The notes below the pieces were generated by a model. The model made no database searches. It saw nothing but the letters and a program-made list of their open reading frames with translations, and was not told where the DNA came from. Of a DNA stretch of 64,000 nt, positions 24,737 to 36,902 are shown one piece after another. The translations under genes were made by a program, and so were the position numbers. The DNA is from Malus domestica (Eukaryota > Streptophyta > Magnoliopsida > Rosales > Rosaceae), in assembly GCF_042453785.1 (NCBI RefSeq), contig NC_091665.1, forward strand, positions 30,095,001 to 30,159,000. The letters are read 5' to 3'. The stretch's first letter is position 1; every line of letters begins with the position of its first letter.

Positions 24737-25325
24737 CCTTTTCCCACTAAGTGGGGTCGGCTATATGAATCCTAGAACATCATTGCGCTCGGTTTTGTGT
24801 CATGTCCTCCGTTAGATCCAAGTACTCTAAGTCTTTTCTTAGAGTTTCTTCCAAAGTTTTCCTAAGTCTTCCTCTACCCCTTCGGCCCTGAACCTCTATC
24901 CCGTAGTCACATCTTCGAACCGGAGCATCAGTAGGCCTTCTTTGCACATGTCCAAATCACCGGAACCGATTTTCTCTCATCTTTCCTTCAATTTCGGCTA
25001 CTCCTACTTTACCTCGGATATCCTCATTCCCAATCTTATCCTTTCTCGTGTGCCCACACATCCCACGAAGCATCCTCATTTCCGCTACACCCATTTTGTG
25101 TACGTGTTGATGCTTCACCGCCCAACATTCTATGTCATACAACATCGCTGGCCTTATTGCCGTCCTATAAAATTTTCCCTTGAGCTTCAGTGGCCTACGA
25201 CGGTCACACAATACGCCGGATGCACTCTTACACTTCATCCATCCAGCTTGTATTCTATGGTTGAGATCTCCATCTAATTCTCCGTTCTCTTGCAAGATAG
25301 ATCCTAGGTAGCGAAAACGGTCGCT
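24706..25325 (-). mobile_element. 3' end of an RTE-like non-LTR retrotransposon
   Basis: The minus strand encodes the last part of a LINE reverse transcriptase protein: SDRFRYLGSILQENGELDGD, ASGVLCDRR, MLYDIECWAVK, MRMLRGMCGHTRKD, IGNEDIRGKVGVA, then FGHVQRRPTDAPVRRCDYG and HIADPT. The element ends in a (TTG)n tail (CAA repeat at 24706-24736 on the + strand), as plant RTE elements do. It is truncated at the 5' end and has in-frame stops where tryptophan is usual (near 24955 and 24777), so it is dead. Clade by recall. Confidence 0.8.
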
Positions 25326-25327
25326 TT

Positions 25328-25553
25328 TTGTGATCTTCGCTAGATTGCTCCGGTCATTAGTGTGGATAAGTATATAAATGGATAGAGATAGGAAAGCAAA
25401 CACAAGATGTACGTAGTTCACCCAGATTGGCTACATCCACGGAATAGAGGAGTTCTCATTAATTGTGAATGGTTTACACAAGTACATAGGTTCAAGCTCT
25501 CCTTTAGTGAGTACAAGTGAATGATTTAGTACAAATGACAATGGAAATATAAA
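25328..25553 (-). repeat. Fragment of the gypsy LTR family
   Basis: Matches 1865-2085 of the LTR at 1815-2295, including the shared stretch around ACCCAGATTGGCTAC. Both LTR ends are missing. On the left it joins the LINE at the shared bases TTTGTGA. A 154-codon minus frame (24957-25421) crosses this joint. Confidence 0.85.
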
Positions 25554-26930
25554 TTGCAGAAAAAAAAAACTTGAATTTCCAAACCCACATAATAAAAAAT
25601 TCAACCAGGCTAAATGTAAGAAGAAATACCAAGAACTGAGAGCTGCAGACAATCAAAATGCTCATGATCTTGGTCGTGCTGATGAAATCCAAATCTGTAC
25701 TTTCATGTCCTCCTCCTTGGTCAATTCCTTGAGAAGCTTCGATATCGCCAACAATGTCTCCTCTTCGTGGCCGTGGCTGTGGCCATGGCCATGGTCGTGC
25801 CAACTGCCATGGATCTCTCTCCTTCTAACCAGACGCGACTTCAACCCCTTCTCCTTTCAAACTTACCTTTCATCCTCTGCATTAACAGAAACAATAACTT
25901 TTGTCCGTGCATTCAAACCAAACCCATAAATCAATTCCTAAAATCAACTGCAAATCACAAATTTACCCAAAAAAATCCCGCAAAGACGCAAAATCCCTGA
26001 AAATTACCATATTAGCACTCCCTCCACCCCAAAATCAGAAAATTAGAAAATACAATATGAAACATTGCATGTAGAAAGTAAGGAATCGATAATTTAGGAG
26101 GTTTCCCAGGACAATAATGAGCTTTTAAATATCATATTCCCATATGGATGCACAAATACAGAGAGACACTACAGAGACCATTTGATGGAAAAAAAAATAG
26201 AGACCATATGGATGACTTAGAATTTCTCAGATCCGGTTGAAATTAATAAAAAAAAATTAGGGATGTGAATTTATACCTCTGATAGTCTGAGCTCCGTTAC
26301 CCTATCAGCGATTAGGGGATACGAATTCAAAATCAAAATTTCTAGTAGTCATCGTCGCTGCTGCAGTAGTCATCGTCCTCGGATTCCATCGTTGTCCGAC
26401 CACAAAAACCTAACGGCAGCCGGAGAACCACAGAACCAAGAGTAAAAAAGGGAGTGCGGGAGAGAGAAGCATCCAAAATACAAGGAAGATGGCAAGAGAG
26501 GAGAAATGGAAAGCAGACAAACAAAAGCAACATGGGTGCTAGCCAATTTCCCAAACCCCACTTCTGCTAAAGCTACATGCTATTGATTATGATTAAAAAA
26601 TAAATTAACCATATCATTAATCGCTAATAAATAATGGGTTATGTTTGTTTTCATGAATTCACGCTCAAAATACAAACTGTAAATCCAAATTTTGAAATTT
26701 AATTGCTTTATCTCCTTACCTAATAAAGCCAGACGATTACTGATCACCAAGCATCCAATTCTTGAAAACTACCGAAATCAAAACAACAACTTTCACTCAA
26801 TTTCTTAGCAACAGAAGGATCAAGCCAAATCAAAACCAACAACTTTCAACTAAATTGCACAAAAGAGTCCAAATTTAATTGCTATACAGAACTATTAGTT
26901 CAATCGAAAACAATTAGAATTCGAGACCTT
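25554..26930. other. Intergenic with unassigned short frames
   Basis: At 25640-25900 the minus strand encodes a His-rich peptide (HDHGHGHSHGHEEE) and the + strand a hydrophobic one. Neither has a recognisable family. A minus-strand ATG at 26388 opens an acidic 15-codon frame (MESEDDDYCSSDDDY). I see no supported gene. Confidence 0.4.
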
Positions 26931-27240
26931 ACCTCCTCCATTCTCTGAGAGCGAAGCCCTCCTCAGGCAGCATCTCCGATGGAGCCGGAAAAATCGGATC
27001 GTCGGACCTGCCAAACCCTCCATCAAAGCCCTGGCCGTTCGATTCGGCGTAGATCAACAGAGGAGAGAAGGCCTCCGATGCCAGCTGAGTGGCGAAAGCG
27101 TTGTCTACAGCGGAGCTGTGGAAGATTGGGGAATTGGTGGCGGAGTCCTTGAGCGACTCGGAGTCGACAAAGGAGTCGAATCGCTGGGAGGAGAGTCGGG
27201 GGTCGTAGCCCAGGTAACCGTCGTGCAGGTGTTGAGGGTT
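26931..27240 (-). pseudogene. Clathrin light chain, 5' coding fragment
   Basis: Minus-strand translation gives [20 protein letters not shown], then [15 protein letters not shown], then PEEGFALREWRR followed by a GT donor at 26930. This matches the N-terminal exon of plant clathrin light chain, the regulatory subunit that coats vesicles. The usual start methionine region is missing on the right, where the sequence is joined to a threonyl-tRNA synthetase fragment near 27241. The following exons (coiled coil binding the heavy chain) are not seen to the left, so it is a fragment. Composition is GC-rich against AT-rich flanks. Identity from recall of the conserved exon. Confidence 0.75.
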
Positions 27241-27283
27241 CTTGAGTTAATTGAAACATTAAAAGTGCAACTGCTTTACAAAC

Positions 27284-30200
27284 CTGAGAGTCAGTAACTG
27301 GTAAAACATGAGCTTGTACTGGCAAAAGCCATAATGGAAAATCCCCGGCATAATGCTCTCTAAGGACCCCAAAAAATCGCTTCAATGACCCAAGAACAGC
27401 ACTATGAATCATGATAGGTTGCTTCTTTTCAGAGTTTGAGTCAGCATATGTTAAGTCAAAACGATGTGGTAGGTTAAAATCAACCTGTACAATTTGGGAA
27501 ATACAAAAGATCAAACAATTTAAAATAACAATAATAAGTGGCTTTAGTCTATCAAACAAATCCATGTAATTCGCTCAATTCAAAAAAGATGCTCAAATCT
27601 CCAATGAACATTTTACACAGTGATACAGAGATAGAGAGAGACTACCAATTAAAAAACAAAGCACACATTAGAATTATCCCGTCATGAGTTCAGGATTAAC
27701 CTGTATAGTTGAGCACTGCCACTTCCTTCCAAGGGCATCCTCAACTTAAGATCAATCTTTGGACCATAAAAGGCACCACCACCTTCATCAATTTGATAGC
27801 TCCAACCTTTATCATCCAAAGCATCTCTAAGGGTAGATGTTGCTTTCACGGTTTCACCCATATATCATCATCTCCAACAGCTTTCTCTGGCCTCGTAGAG
27901 AGATTGACCTCATATTTGCTGAAGCGGATTTGCAACAAAAGTTCTTCGGTAAGATCTAGGACGCCCTAAATTTCATCTTTGATCTGATCTTCTAGACAAA
28001 ATATGTGGGCATCATCCTGCAACAGGTCCCGAGGTTAAACAAAAAAAAAAAAAAAACACTTCATACACCTAGGATTATAAACTAACAGTTTGCAAATACT
28101 AACACCATACCTAAGTAAAACCTCTTACATGAAAAAGACCATGCAAGCTTCCAGATAATTCGTATCTATATACGGCTCCCAACTCAGCAACTCGATTAGG
28201 AAATTCAAGATATGAGTGAGGCTTCCTTTTGTAAACCAAGATATGATAGGGGCAGTTCATCGGTAGAAGCTGATAAAGTTCATCCTCAACATTCATTTGA
28301 TCATACATATTCTCCTTGTAGTAATCCAGATGACCAACTATCTGCCAAAGGTTCGCCTTTGCAACATGTGGAGTATACAGCAGACCGTAACCACATTCTA
28401 TGTGGATCTTTTTCCACAAATCTTCCAGTACATGCCTCACAATAGCACCCTTTGGATGCCAGAACACTAAACCCCCACCAGCATCATTCTGTGAAAATTC
28501 AACAATGAAAATGTTCAATGCAAGAATCCTCATAATTACAAATAATGGGATTGCTAACTGATAAATCTGCGTAAACAGCAGAAAGAGATTCAGGGCAATT
28601 CTGAGTACCTATATAGAAAACAGGTCAAGAACTTGACCAAGGCGCATGTGATCTCGACGTTTAGCTTCCTCTTTGAAATGCCTTCAATTGATTTTCACTC
28701 TCCCATGCAGTGCCATAGATCCTCTGCAGCGTTGGTTTCTTTTCATCTCCTATCCAGTAGGCACCAGCAATAGACTCAAGTTCGACAACTTTTCTGTTAA
28801 TATTTCCAGTTTTTTCAACATGGGGCCCCGCACATAGGTCCCACCATTCATCACCTATGAAGAATTCGGCATACTATGAGGAATTATGACATAAAGACGG
28901 TCTAATATGACAGGATGCTAGTTCAAAACACAATCAAATCCCAGTACCAGCATGCATATGTATAAACATAAGTATAATTTGGTTAGCTTGACCAAAAGGT
29001 TCCTCCCACCTTCAAATTAGTCTCCTTTTCAATCTGCATATCAATAACTCATTTTTAAAGAGCACCAACAACATTGTTTTCCCTGAGCACACCCCCACCC
29101 TCTCTTTTGTATTCCTTTACGCACAGTTCCTGCACATTAAATCATCACCTTCCATACTATATTGAGCCTGAAAATAGTGAAACCCTTACCAATATGATAT
29201 ATGGTAATGGGATCTTCTTTAATACTATCCAAAATTTCCAATTTGTATGGTTCGTTGAGAGCGGTTATTCTTTTGTGAGCTTCATCTCTTGAAACTTCTT
29301 CTCTTATGAGTGGTAAGTTTCTTCCAATGATGTGATCCTACAAATCACAAAAAGAAATGCTCATGAATAGTTTTAAATAGTTTCTTGGTTCCAAAACTTT
29401 GATGCAAACAGAATAACTTATAAAGAAATTCCGGTTACCATCTCCTTCTTGATTCTCTTCAACTCTTTGTCCGTCAAAGGCTCTATATCAAAATCATAAT
29501 AGAACCCATTTTCTATCCACGGGCCAATTGTCACTTTTGCATTCGGGAATAGCTTTTGAACAGCCATGGCCATCACGTGTGCACACTGCAGTCAAACACA
29601 TAAATAGTTCATCACCATAATAGCGGAAAAGGCGCCATTAATACCAAACTACAAGGAAATTCAGAAAAAATTAACATAGCTCGACCCCAACACTTTATCA
29701 AAATATAGAAACCCATGTATCTTCTCACATTCCCAAAAACAGGATGAAAATTTTCGCAGCTTATCTACTGCTGTACACCCATTTTTCCATGTCCTATTCG
29801 ATCAAATTTCAAATTACTGAAAAGTTATGTTCTTATTTGCTTCATCCTCACTTCCTCATTCTTCACAACAGAATCAGGTGACAATTAGCAACGTAGAATT
29901 GAAAATAGTTGATTAAAAGCATCAAACTTTCAAAAACGGGAAGCTCCTGAGAATCTAAAAGTTCAACAGGAAAGCACTCCTACTTCAATTTAACATAACA
30001 CAATTATAAATCCAATCCAAAGCAATGAAATATCAATAAATACCGTGTGTCGAATTTTGATGAGGCTTTCGGAGGATTCGTTGGTTGGAAGCACGACTTT
30101 CTCATGCTTATCAGCTACCTCCATCTGGGCATCCTTCAATTTGTCGTCTTGGGTCGAGATCTGAGCCTCCGTGGCCATCGCCGAGAAGGTGGAGACTCCA

Positions 30201-30331
30201 TTTCTACCGCCGTAGAGGGACAGAGCCCTGAACTCGGAGCTCAGTGGCGAAGCGCAGTGTTTAACTGGGGAAAGCAAAGAAGAGGACTTTAGGAGAGGGA
30301 TTGAGAGGAAGGAAGAAGTGGCCATTGCCAT
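27284..30331 (-). pseudogene. Threonyl-tRNA synthetase (organellar type), broken and 3'-truncated
   Basis: The intact gene would charge tRNA-Thr in plastids and mitochondria. Exons on the minus strand with good borders: 30331-30044 (transit-peptide-like MAMATSSFLSIPLLKSSSLL), 29585-29439 ([15 protein letters not shown]), 29337-29190, 28854-28621 ([10 protein letters not shown], class II editing region), 28488-28111 (GGLVFWHPKGAIVRH, NCPYHILVYK), 28016-27701 ([20 protein letters not shown]) and 27484-27284 ([13 protein letters not shown] to VLPVTDSQ). Breaks: a small deletion shifting frame near 28680; CAG-to-TAG stops at the ends of two exons (near 28621 and 28111); a stop near 27968; a one-base loss near 27745. 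The rest of the anticodon-binding domain is missing; clathrin light chain sequence follows instead. Introns are kept, so it is a duplicated, not a processed, copy. Confidence 0.92.
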
Positions 30332-31644
30332 TCTATGAAGGATTAACATCTGGGTTGTGTTTGGATTTCAGAATTATGATTGGGTTCGTGTGCAACGGTG
30401 GATGGTGTGTGAGAGTGGCATTCGTGACTTCATTTGTGGTGGAGGTTTGGCTTTCGGTTTTTGGTCCCTCAGACGCCAAACCGAGACAAGTTGAAGCAGA
30501 TGCTTGTGAGAGACAAGTTGAAACGGAAAGAAAAGCCGAGACGTTGTAGTCGAAGCAGACCTTTCGACGATGATAGACACGTAACCATCCCCTCACCAAC
30601 TCCCACAGCCGGCGATCCCACATGGCGATGAACGTGTGGATCGCAAAACCAAAAACTCCAGCCCAATGACCCAAAACCCTTTCTGAAGCCCAGTGGCAAT
30701 TTTGCAAATAACGTTAAATCAGGGGGCAATGAGACTCAGTGGTAATTTCGTAAATAAATTGAAATGTACCCCAAAATTGCACCATGCCACCTCCCCCCTA
30801 CTTTAGACTAAAGTAATTATAAGGTTATGACATAAGTGGCCGAAGTTAGGTATATCTGATAAGAGATTGGATCAGGTGAGCCCGAGGACTTATAGTCCAG
30901 GTAGGACTCTGCTTCGAGAGAATGATCTGCATGGAATTCACCTTATAAATATAAGCGGTTTTGTGACATTCAATGGACCTAAAACTCAACACATAAATGT
31001 CGTACGCAAACTCTTACTCTACGCCAGCCTTTCATACTCTGAGAAATCACTAAATCTCCTAACTTCTTCAACATATCTTCAATTTAAATTAACAACACAG
31101 GAGCCGTATAATTAGGTGACTGAGGAGCACCTCCAGTTTGGAGTAACAACATTGATTCAAATTCGGTTTGTTACCTATTCAAGTCTCTGTCAATAAATAA
31201 CATTTGGATTTCTTATTGAAAAAGATCATCTCATCAACTTCTCTACAAAGTAAGGTGTTAGCAGATTACTTAGTGTTCGGCACATTGAAAGTCGAACCTT
31301 TCTATGATTAGATATTTCCAAGTGCATTTCAGTTTTTGGCATTCTAACAGTCGAACAACATTGATAGTATGTGTCTTATAGTTTGATATTGATTCGGCAC
31401 ACTTATATTTTCACAAATATAGTTGAGGCAACTGAACCTGATGCAGAAGATTCTGAACTTCGCAATGATTAGCAGTTTTGTCTTCAGGCTCTAGAATCCA
31501 AGTCTAAGACAAGTTACTTCATTAGCCATGATCAATCGGATATAGAAGTCAGCAACGCATTCACCGAATAACGTAATTAGCTTATTAATTGTTGGACTTG
31601 CATGAAGCTATATATAAGATACACCATGTGAAATTTTTAGGGTT
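30332..31644. other. Region upstream of the synthetase pseudogene; no gene seen
   Basis: Overlapping frames on both strands at 30301-30730 reflect GC-richer sequence, probably former promoter/leader. From 30730 to 31640 there is AT-rich spacer with no recognisable coding. Confidence 0.5.
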
Positions 31645-31920
31645 TCTTAGATATAGACTCTTACAACTCTTATTTCTTAGATAAAAACCTACCTAATTAT
31701 AAATATCCAAATAAAACCCAGATTTAAAAATGACTGCCAAATATAGAAGTAATTGACTTATAATTACAAAATATTTACAATTTGTACCACAATATTCAAA
31801 ATAAAAATCAATAAATGTTATTACTCACCTTAATTACAATGAAAATATAATTATTGCACATATTATTACCCCAAACACACACATATATATGGTCAAATCT
31901 ATATATTACTACCATAAGCT

Positions 31921-31922
<2 letters not shown>

Positions 31923-31967
<45 letters not shown>

Positions 31968-32090
31968 CATATATATATACAAACATATATACACATATAT
32001 ATATATACACATACATATATATATATATACATATATACATACATACATATATATATATATACATACATACATACATACATATATATATAG
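31923..32090. repeat. (TA)n/(TACA)n microsatellite block
   Basis: Alternating TATATA runs and TACATACA runs. Tyr-Ile repeat frames on both strands come only from this repeat. Confidence 0.95.
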
Positions 32091-32142
32091 TTTACCTATA
32101 TGAACGTATAGTAGTACTATATATATAATATTACTATACGTT

Positions 32143-32145
<3 letters not shown>

Positions 32146-32182
<37 letters not shown>
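32146..32182. repeat. (AC)n microsatellite
   Basis: About 18 AC units within the AT-rich element, followed by ATACATATACATG. Confidence 0.95.
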
Positions 32183-32188
<6 letters not shown>

Positions 32189-32550
32189 TATACATGCACA
32201 GTACTACATATATGATCAAACATATTAAACTAATTAATCTACCTATATTTAAATTTATGATGAGCAAATAACATATATTTTGTAGGTAAATTAATATTGA
32301 ATCAAATAACATTCTTTTATTTTGTAGGTAATTTATTTTCCACATATTATTACATATATTTGGCACATTTTATTATCATAAGATATATGTACAAATAATA
32401 GGTAAATTAATTTTGAATCAAATAACATTTCTTCATTATGTAGGTTTTTTTTAATTTTTTGTATGTATCATCATTCCGGTAAAAAACTTATATCGGGTTT
32501 TATGTGGAGAAAATTAAGTTTCAGGGACTAAAGTCATATTTTCAGTAATT

Positions 32551-34590
32551 TTTAGTTAGGGATTGTTTGATAACTATTTCGTTTTTTTTTTGTTTTCATT
32601 TTTAACTTTTTTAAAAATAAAATAAAAGTAAAAACAAAAGGGTTATTAAAGTATTGAAAAATTACTGATTAAGTAAAAACAAAACAGCGCATGTATCCAT
32701 GCATGAAGCTATATATAAGATGAAACATTACTGATTAATTTTCATATCAAATATTGTATCATGATATCTTCTGTTTTAAAAAATTGAAGTAACATGAGAT
32801 GATGAGAGATAATTGATCAACATTTGGTTTGCCTTCTGGATCTTTCATTGTGTGCATCGTTACGTTCTATTTAGTTGCAAAACCTAAGATCATTAAGGAC
32901 CAACACTTTGATCCATTCAATCTTTGTAAGCATTTGAGCATTAACAGTTAGCAAACGATCATTAAGAAATATTTAAAAATCAATCTTCTCAATACTTTTA
33001 GGATGCAACATTACTGATTAAATTTCATATCAAAATTTTTGCCATATTATCTTACAGGATGAACGACATGTGGTTTTACCTTTTGGATCTTTCACGAGAA
33101 GAAAGCTATTGGACACTATTGTTTCTTCTCAAAAGAAATAAAAGAAAAGAAAAGAAGAAGGCGATTGGGCTTTCGGCCTTCGTGCAATTCTTTGAAAGAG
33201 CCCAAAGGTAGAAACGAAGGAAGACCGGACTACGTGCTTGTTTGCATATCACTGTTACCGCTGTTTCTTCACTCCCACTTGCAAATCTACCCCAACTCCT
33301 TCAGCCAAATATCAATTTCTGCAGAGTGATTTTGAAACTTAACTTTCTACTCCAGCTTCCACTCTAATTGAAACATCGTCGACAATCGACACACATAAAT
33401 AAATTACTAGTTACTAACTTGTGTACCAAGTTTGAAGCCAAAACGTGGTCGTGTACATAATTTGTGTTCAACATTGCATTGTTTTACGGTTACTATATAA
33501 CACAAGAATGATGATATAAAAGTTGCTACTCCTGAAACCGTGGTAGCATATATAGCAGGGGCCTTGTCTGAAATCAAGCATTGCATGCATCATGCATTTG
33601 CCAAGTTGAATGTCCATGTTCCGGCCAAATCCAAGTAAGTTTACAAGTTTAGAACACTAGCTAACTGGACCACAAAGCAATATGGAAATTTGGTATTTAA
33701 TTTTACAAAACTTATTGACGAATGAGAGGCTTTGAGATTGGTTTTATAGTTCAAAACTTGTTGACAAGTGAGAGGCTTTGAGGTTAGTAGATCACCACAA
33801 TGTGCCTTTTTTTTTACACCCAAGTTTTAATCTGTCTCTATCAAGTCAAGGAAAATTTAGGTATGCTAAATCAAAGTAAATTTAAGTATTATTTACCATA
33901 AAAAAGAAGAAGGTAAGTTTAGGTATTTGAATTGAATTTCTCCAAATCAAGTAAATCTCAATAAATGCCCTTTACGTTTAGAGGATTTCTCGAGTTGTAG
34001 TTGAAGCTGAAGCCCAAATAGGAAATTCCTGGTGCCCAAGCCTAGTTTCCACCTCTCTAAGTATGTACTATATATATATATATATGTGAATTTATAAATG
34101 TATGGAAGATAAAAAAAAAATTCGAATAATTTTTATAAATGATAGGTAGATTAAATTTGTCAAAAATTTTATTATGTTTCGGTGCATAATATTTGTTAGA
34201 CAATAGATGATTAAGATTGTTGCTTTTTTTATTAGGTCGAAAGTCTAAAGAAATCGACGGTGTAAAAATTGGTGCATATAATCGAAAATCCTAATCATAT
34301 ATATATAATTTTTTTTTTGAGGAAACCTAATCATATGAATATATTGAAAAATAAAATAAAATCATACGAATATAAAGTACAAATGAAGGGAAATGAATGC
34401 GCCAATGTAACATTGCCTGTTTAATATTGAAAAAAGTTGATTTGTGGCCCCGCAACAAGAACAAAATAAAGATATAAATTTAAACCAAATCCGTGGTTCC
34501 CAAGCAAACAGAGAAATATAAGAAGAGAGAAATTCATCGAGAGAGCAAAGAGAGTAACTATACAACTAAATTATTCAATTTGAATTTGAG
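32551..34590. other. Intergenic, no gene seen
   Basis: AT-rich spacer. GC-richer sequence at 33160-33240 has no open frame of note. An imperfect direct repeat lies at 33705-33780 (ACTTATTGACGAATGAGAGGCTTTGAG and ACTTGTTGACAAGTGAGAGGCTTTGAG, given here in parts: core GAGAGGCTTTGAG). A short TATATA run is at 34067-34085. Confidence 0.5.
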
Positions 34591-34639
34591 CTGCTACGAT
34601 GCTCTGCCCCCTCCGCCGCCTCCCGAATAGTTCAACTTC

Positions 34640-36210
34640 AAACAACAAGCCCAATTACGCTTCCACAACTGCAACAACAACCCTTGCGTTGATCTGTACT
34701 TCCACTGCGCCAAGGGACAGGACGCCATGTCCACCGTGGAATTCCACGAAACTCTGATGAACCAAGTGCTTCCCTCGGCCTGGTCGCACAATCCTCTAAC
34801 TACCCTCAAACTCATATGCAACTTCATAGACAAACGCGGCAACGGTGGAAAACGCAACCAAGACAAAGCTTTCTTCACAGCGGCGGTTTGGCTCTACCAG
34901 AACCACCCCAAAACTCTTGCCTGCGATCTCGTGACAATTTCTGGCTCCTTCGGGCATATCCTAGACCTTCCATGCATTCTTTCGCAGGTTCTACCGGGCG
35001 AAGCTCGCTTGAAGTTCACTAGGAGGATAAGGGAGGAGGCGGATTCAAAAATGGTGAAGGTAAAGGAAAAGGATGCCAAGTCAAAAGCAAGCGACTTCTT
35101 GTTGAGGAGGAAGACGATCCACAAGGCGGCTCAAAGAGATACGACCGCTTTTTGCACGATTGTGTTTCAGATATTTTCGCCCAATGCCTCAAGTCTGATA
35201 TTGAAAAATTGCATAATCACAATGATCATGACCATGACCATCATGATGATTACTGCTTGGAGATTACCCAAGCGGCTACCTCTTTGCCTTGTTGATCATC
35301 ATATGTTGTTCGAAAACATTGCAAGGAAGGTTTTCCCGCCAGAATCATGCCGCCGAGAAGGGGATGGTAGTGTTTGTTGTATTGACCGACTGAGGAAGGA
35401 GGTTTTGTCGCCCTTGAGAAAAACTATGGCGCCAAGGGGCTGGGAACCTGCCAATCGGTGGGGTTATAGAGCAGAGTACAAACGAGAGTAACTGGCTGCA
35501 GCCAATGAGATTGATCCCGACGATGATGTGCTGCTTCCGCATGACATATTAAGTTATATCAAGTATCCCGATATCGAGCAAGAGACTGATGTTAAGTGGA
35601 AGAAAATGGTGGAGGTCTACTTAAAGGAGGGGAAGCTGAAGAATTGGTTGGCTGTGTGTGATGTCGACAACACCTTGTCGGCGGGTTTGGCTTTAGGGCT
35701 TTTGTTGCCTCAATTGAGTGACGAGCCGTGGAAAGGAAAGGTGATCGCTTGCAGCAAAAACCCTCGGCTGCATTCGATACAAGGCGAGGATCTTAATTTG
35801 AGGGCCAAATATATGCAGACTTTGATCAAAAGCCAGGACTGGACGGCTGATTTCGGGAAGGTGTTCGATGTGATTCAAGAAGGTGCTTGCCTTGACCACA
35901 TGCAAACACTTCTTGACAGGCAGCAACTTTAGCTTAATGGTGGGAGACTAATTACGAGGAAATACGGAACAAGTATAAGAAGAAGGGGTATGCAGATGTG
36001 GTGCCACACCTAGTCATTTGGAATATGATCAAACCTGAGTACTCGGCTGGGCATTGTAGAGAACCAGAACCAGGGGTGACGTTGTTGAGTGGCTTCTCGT
36101 ACAAGCTGCTCGAGTTCTTCTTAAAAAATGATGGTGACATTGGCCCCAACCATGACTTGGAATCAGCTGTATCTGCCCCAGCCTATCAAATTCTTGCAGT
36201 AGTCGACTGA
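34640..36210 (+). pseudogene. DUF2828-family protein, broken
   Basis: Plant DUF2828 proteins are single-exon, about 600-650 residues, with a C-terminal vWA-like domain; their role is not well known. Here the frame reads CNNNPCVDLYFHCAKGQD, then WSHNPLTTLKLICNF, LYQNHPKTLACDL, IARKVFPPES, LRKEVLSPLRK, LPHDILSYIKYP, WLAVCDVDNTLSAG, LSDEPWKGKVIACS and finally GYADVVPHLVIWNMIKPEYS and YQILAVVD. Breaks: a stop upstream near 34630, a TAA at 35489-35491 with the same frame resuming after it, and a stop at 35930 with a frame change before 35941. The metal-binding serine motif usual in the vWA domain (DVSGSM) is lost to a deletion and reads DVDNTLS. Parts between 35150 and 35270 are also poorly conserved. 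A dead copy. Confidence 0.85.
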
Positions 36211-36526
36211 CTGACTCGCACAGATCACTGGTGTGAATGTGTTCAGCTATATATTTCTTGGGTCGTAAAAGTTCCTCTCCAGACCATTGGTAGGCCTTAA
36301 GCTTTCATATTTTTCTGTTATCCTCTCTCCTCCATTGTTATCTTGCTTCTCAAGGTCTTTCTTTTTGTTCTGCAGATTAATTGTCATCCTTGTCCATAGA
36401 AATCATTATCCATTGTTTCCCGTATTTTTAATGGTGGATTGAGCGGTTAAACGCTATAATTATCTATCTAATCATCTATTTAAGTCATCATACTAATTAG
36501 TTTGGTTGCTGAGTGAGTTTGCTTAA
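36211..36526. other. 3' flank of the DUF2828 pseudogene
   Basis: No coding seen; ordinary AT-rich flank up to the small Harbinger-like element. Confidence 0.5.
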
Positions 36527-36747
36527 GGCTGATTTGGTATTGCTGTACTTTGAAAGAAAAAAATCTGCTTTTGTTGTGCAGTAAGAATAAGAGGTTGTGA
36601 AATAAAGCAGCAGAGTGTTTGGTAAATTTTTTTGTAAAAGTGCTTTTGGAAAAAAAAAAACAGTATGATAGTGTTTGGTAAATTGTTATGTAAAACAACT
36701 GTAACTGTGTGAAATGATAAAAAAAAGTACAATACTAGATGTGCTAT
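36527..36747. mobile_element. PIF/Harbinger-like MITE, copy b (about 221 bp)
   Basis: Starts GGCTGATTTGGTATTGCTG after TAA (36524-36526) and shares the inner words GTGAAATAAAGCAGCAGAGTG and AAAACAACTGTAACTGTGTG (each also in copies a or c). The right end is less well kept; TAA at 36748-36750 is the likely second target copy. Confidence 0.65.
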
Positions 36748-36902
36748 TAATTTAATTTTCTTAACAAATAAAAGTGAATTATAATATACTTTATTTTTAA
36801 AAGAAAAATATTTATAAACTTTATCTTAAATATTAATTAGCATGACAAACTACTTGAATTGAAATATTTTAGACTGAATAACTAGAATTCATTAGATTTC
36901 AC

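Larger units (their letters stand above)
31645..32550. mobile_element. AT-rich element, copy 2 (about 0.9 kb)
   Basis: Aligns with the outer parts of the insertion at 13715-20242: the same left start (TTAGAT-TAGAC-CTT-CAACTCTTATT), the same inner words (TTATTACTCACCTTAATTA) and the same right end (TCGGGTTTTATGT-GAGAAAATTAAG to TTTTCAG). It lacks the copia element but has expanded AT and AC repeats in the middle. Two copies of the same non-coding block at unrelated places support a mobile repeat. Confidence 0.65.

Noticed and set aside
25640-25900. His-rich minus frame (HDHGHGHSHGH), perhaps a metal transporter piece
   Set aside because: Short, no membrane segments or splice borders fitting a transporter family; the opposite strand is equally open.
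26342-26388. Acidic start MESEDDDYCSSDDDY on the minus strand, like the start of Ariadne-type ligases
   Set aside because: Stops after 15 codons and no following exon was seen; too little to call.
30333-30729. Overlapping frames of 68-124 codons upstream of the synthetase pseudogene
   Set aside because: No known domain; frames exist on both strands because the stretch is GC-richer. Probably former leader or promoter.
31808-32366. Tyr/Ile-rich and Val/Cys-rich open frames on both strands
   Set aside because: They come only from TA, TACA and AC microsatellites.
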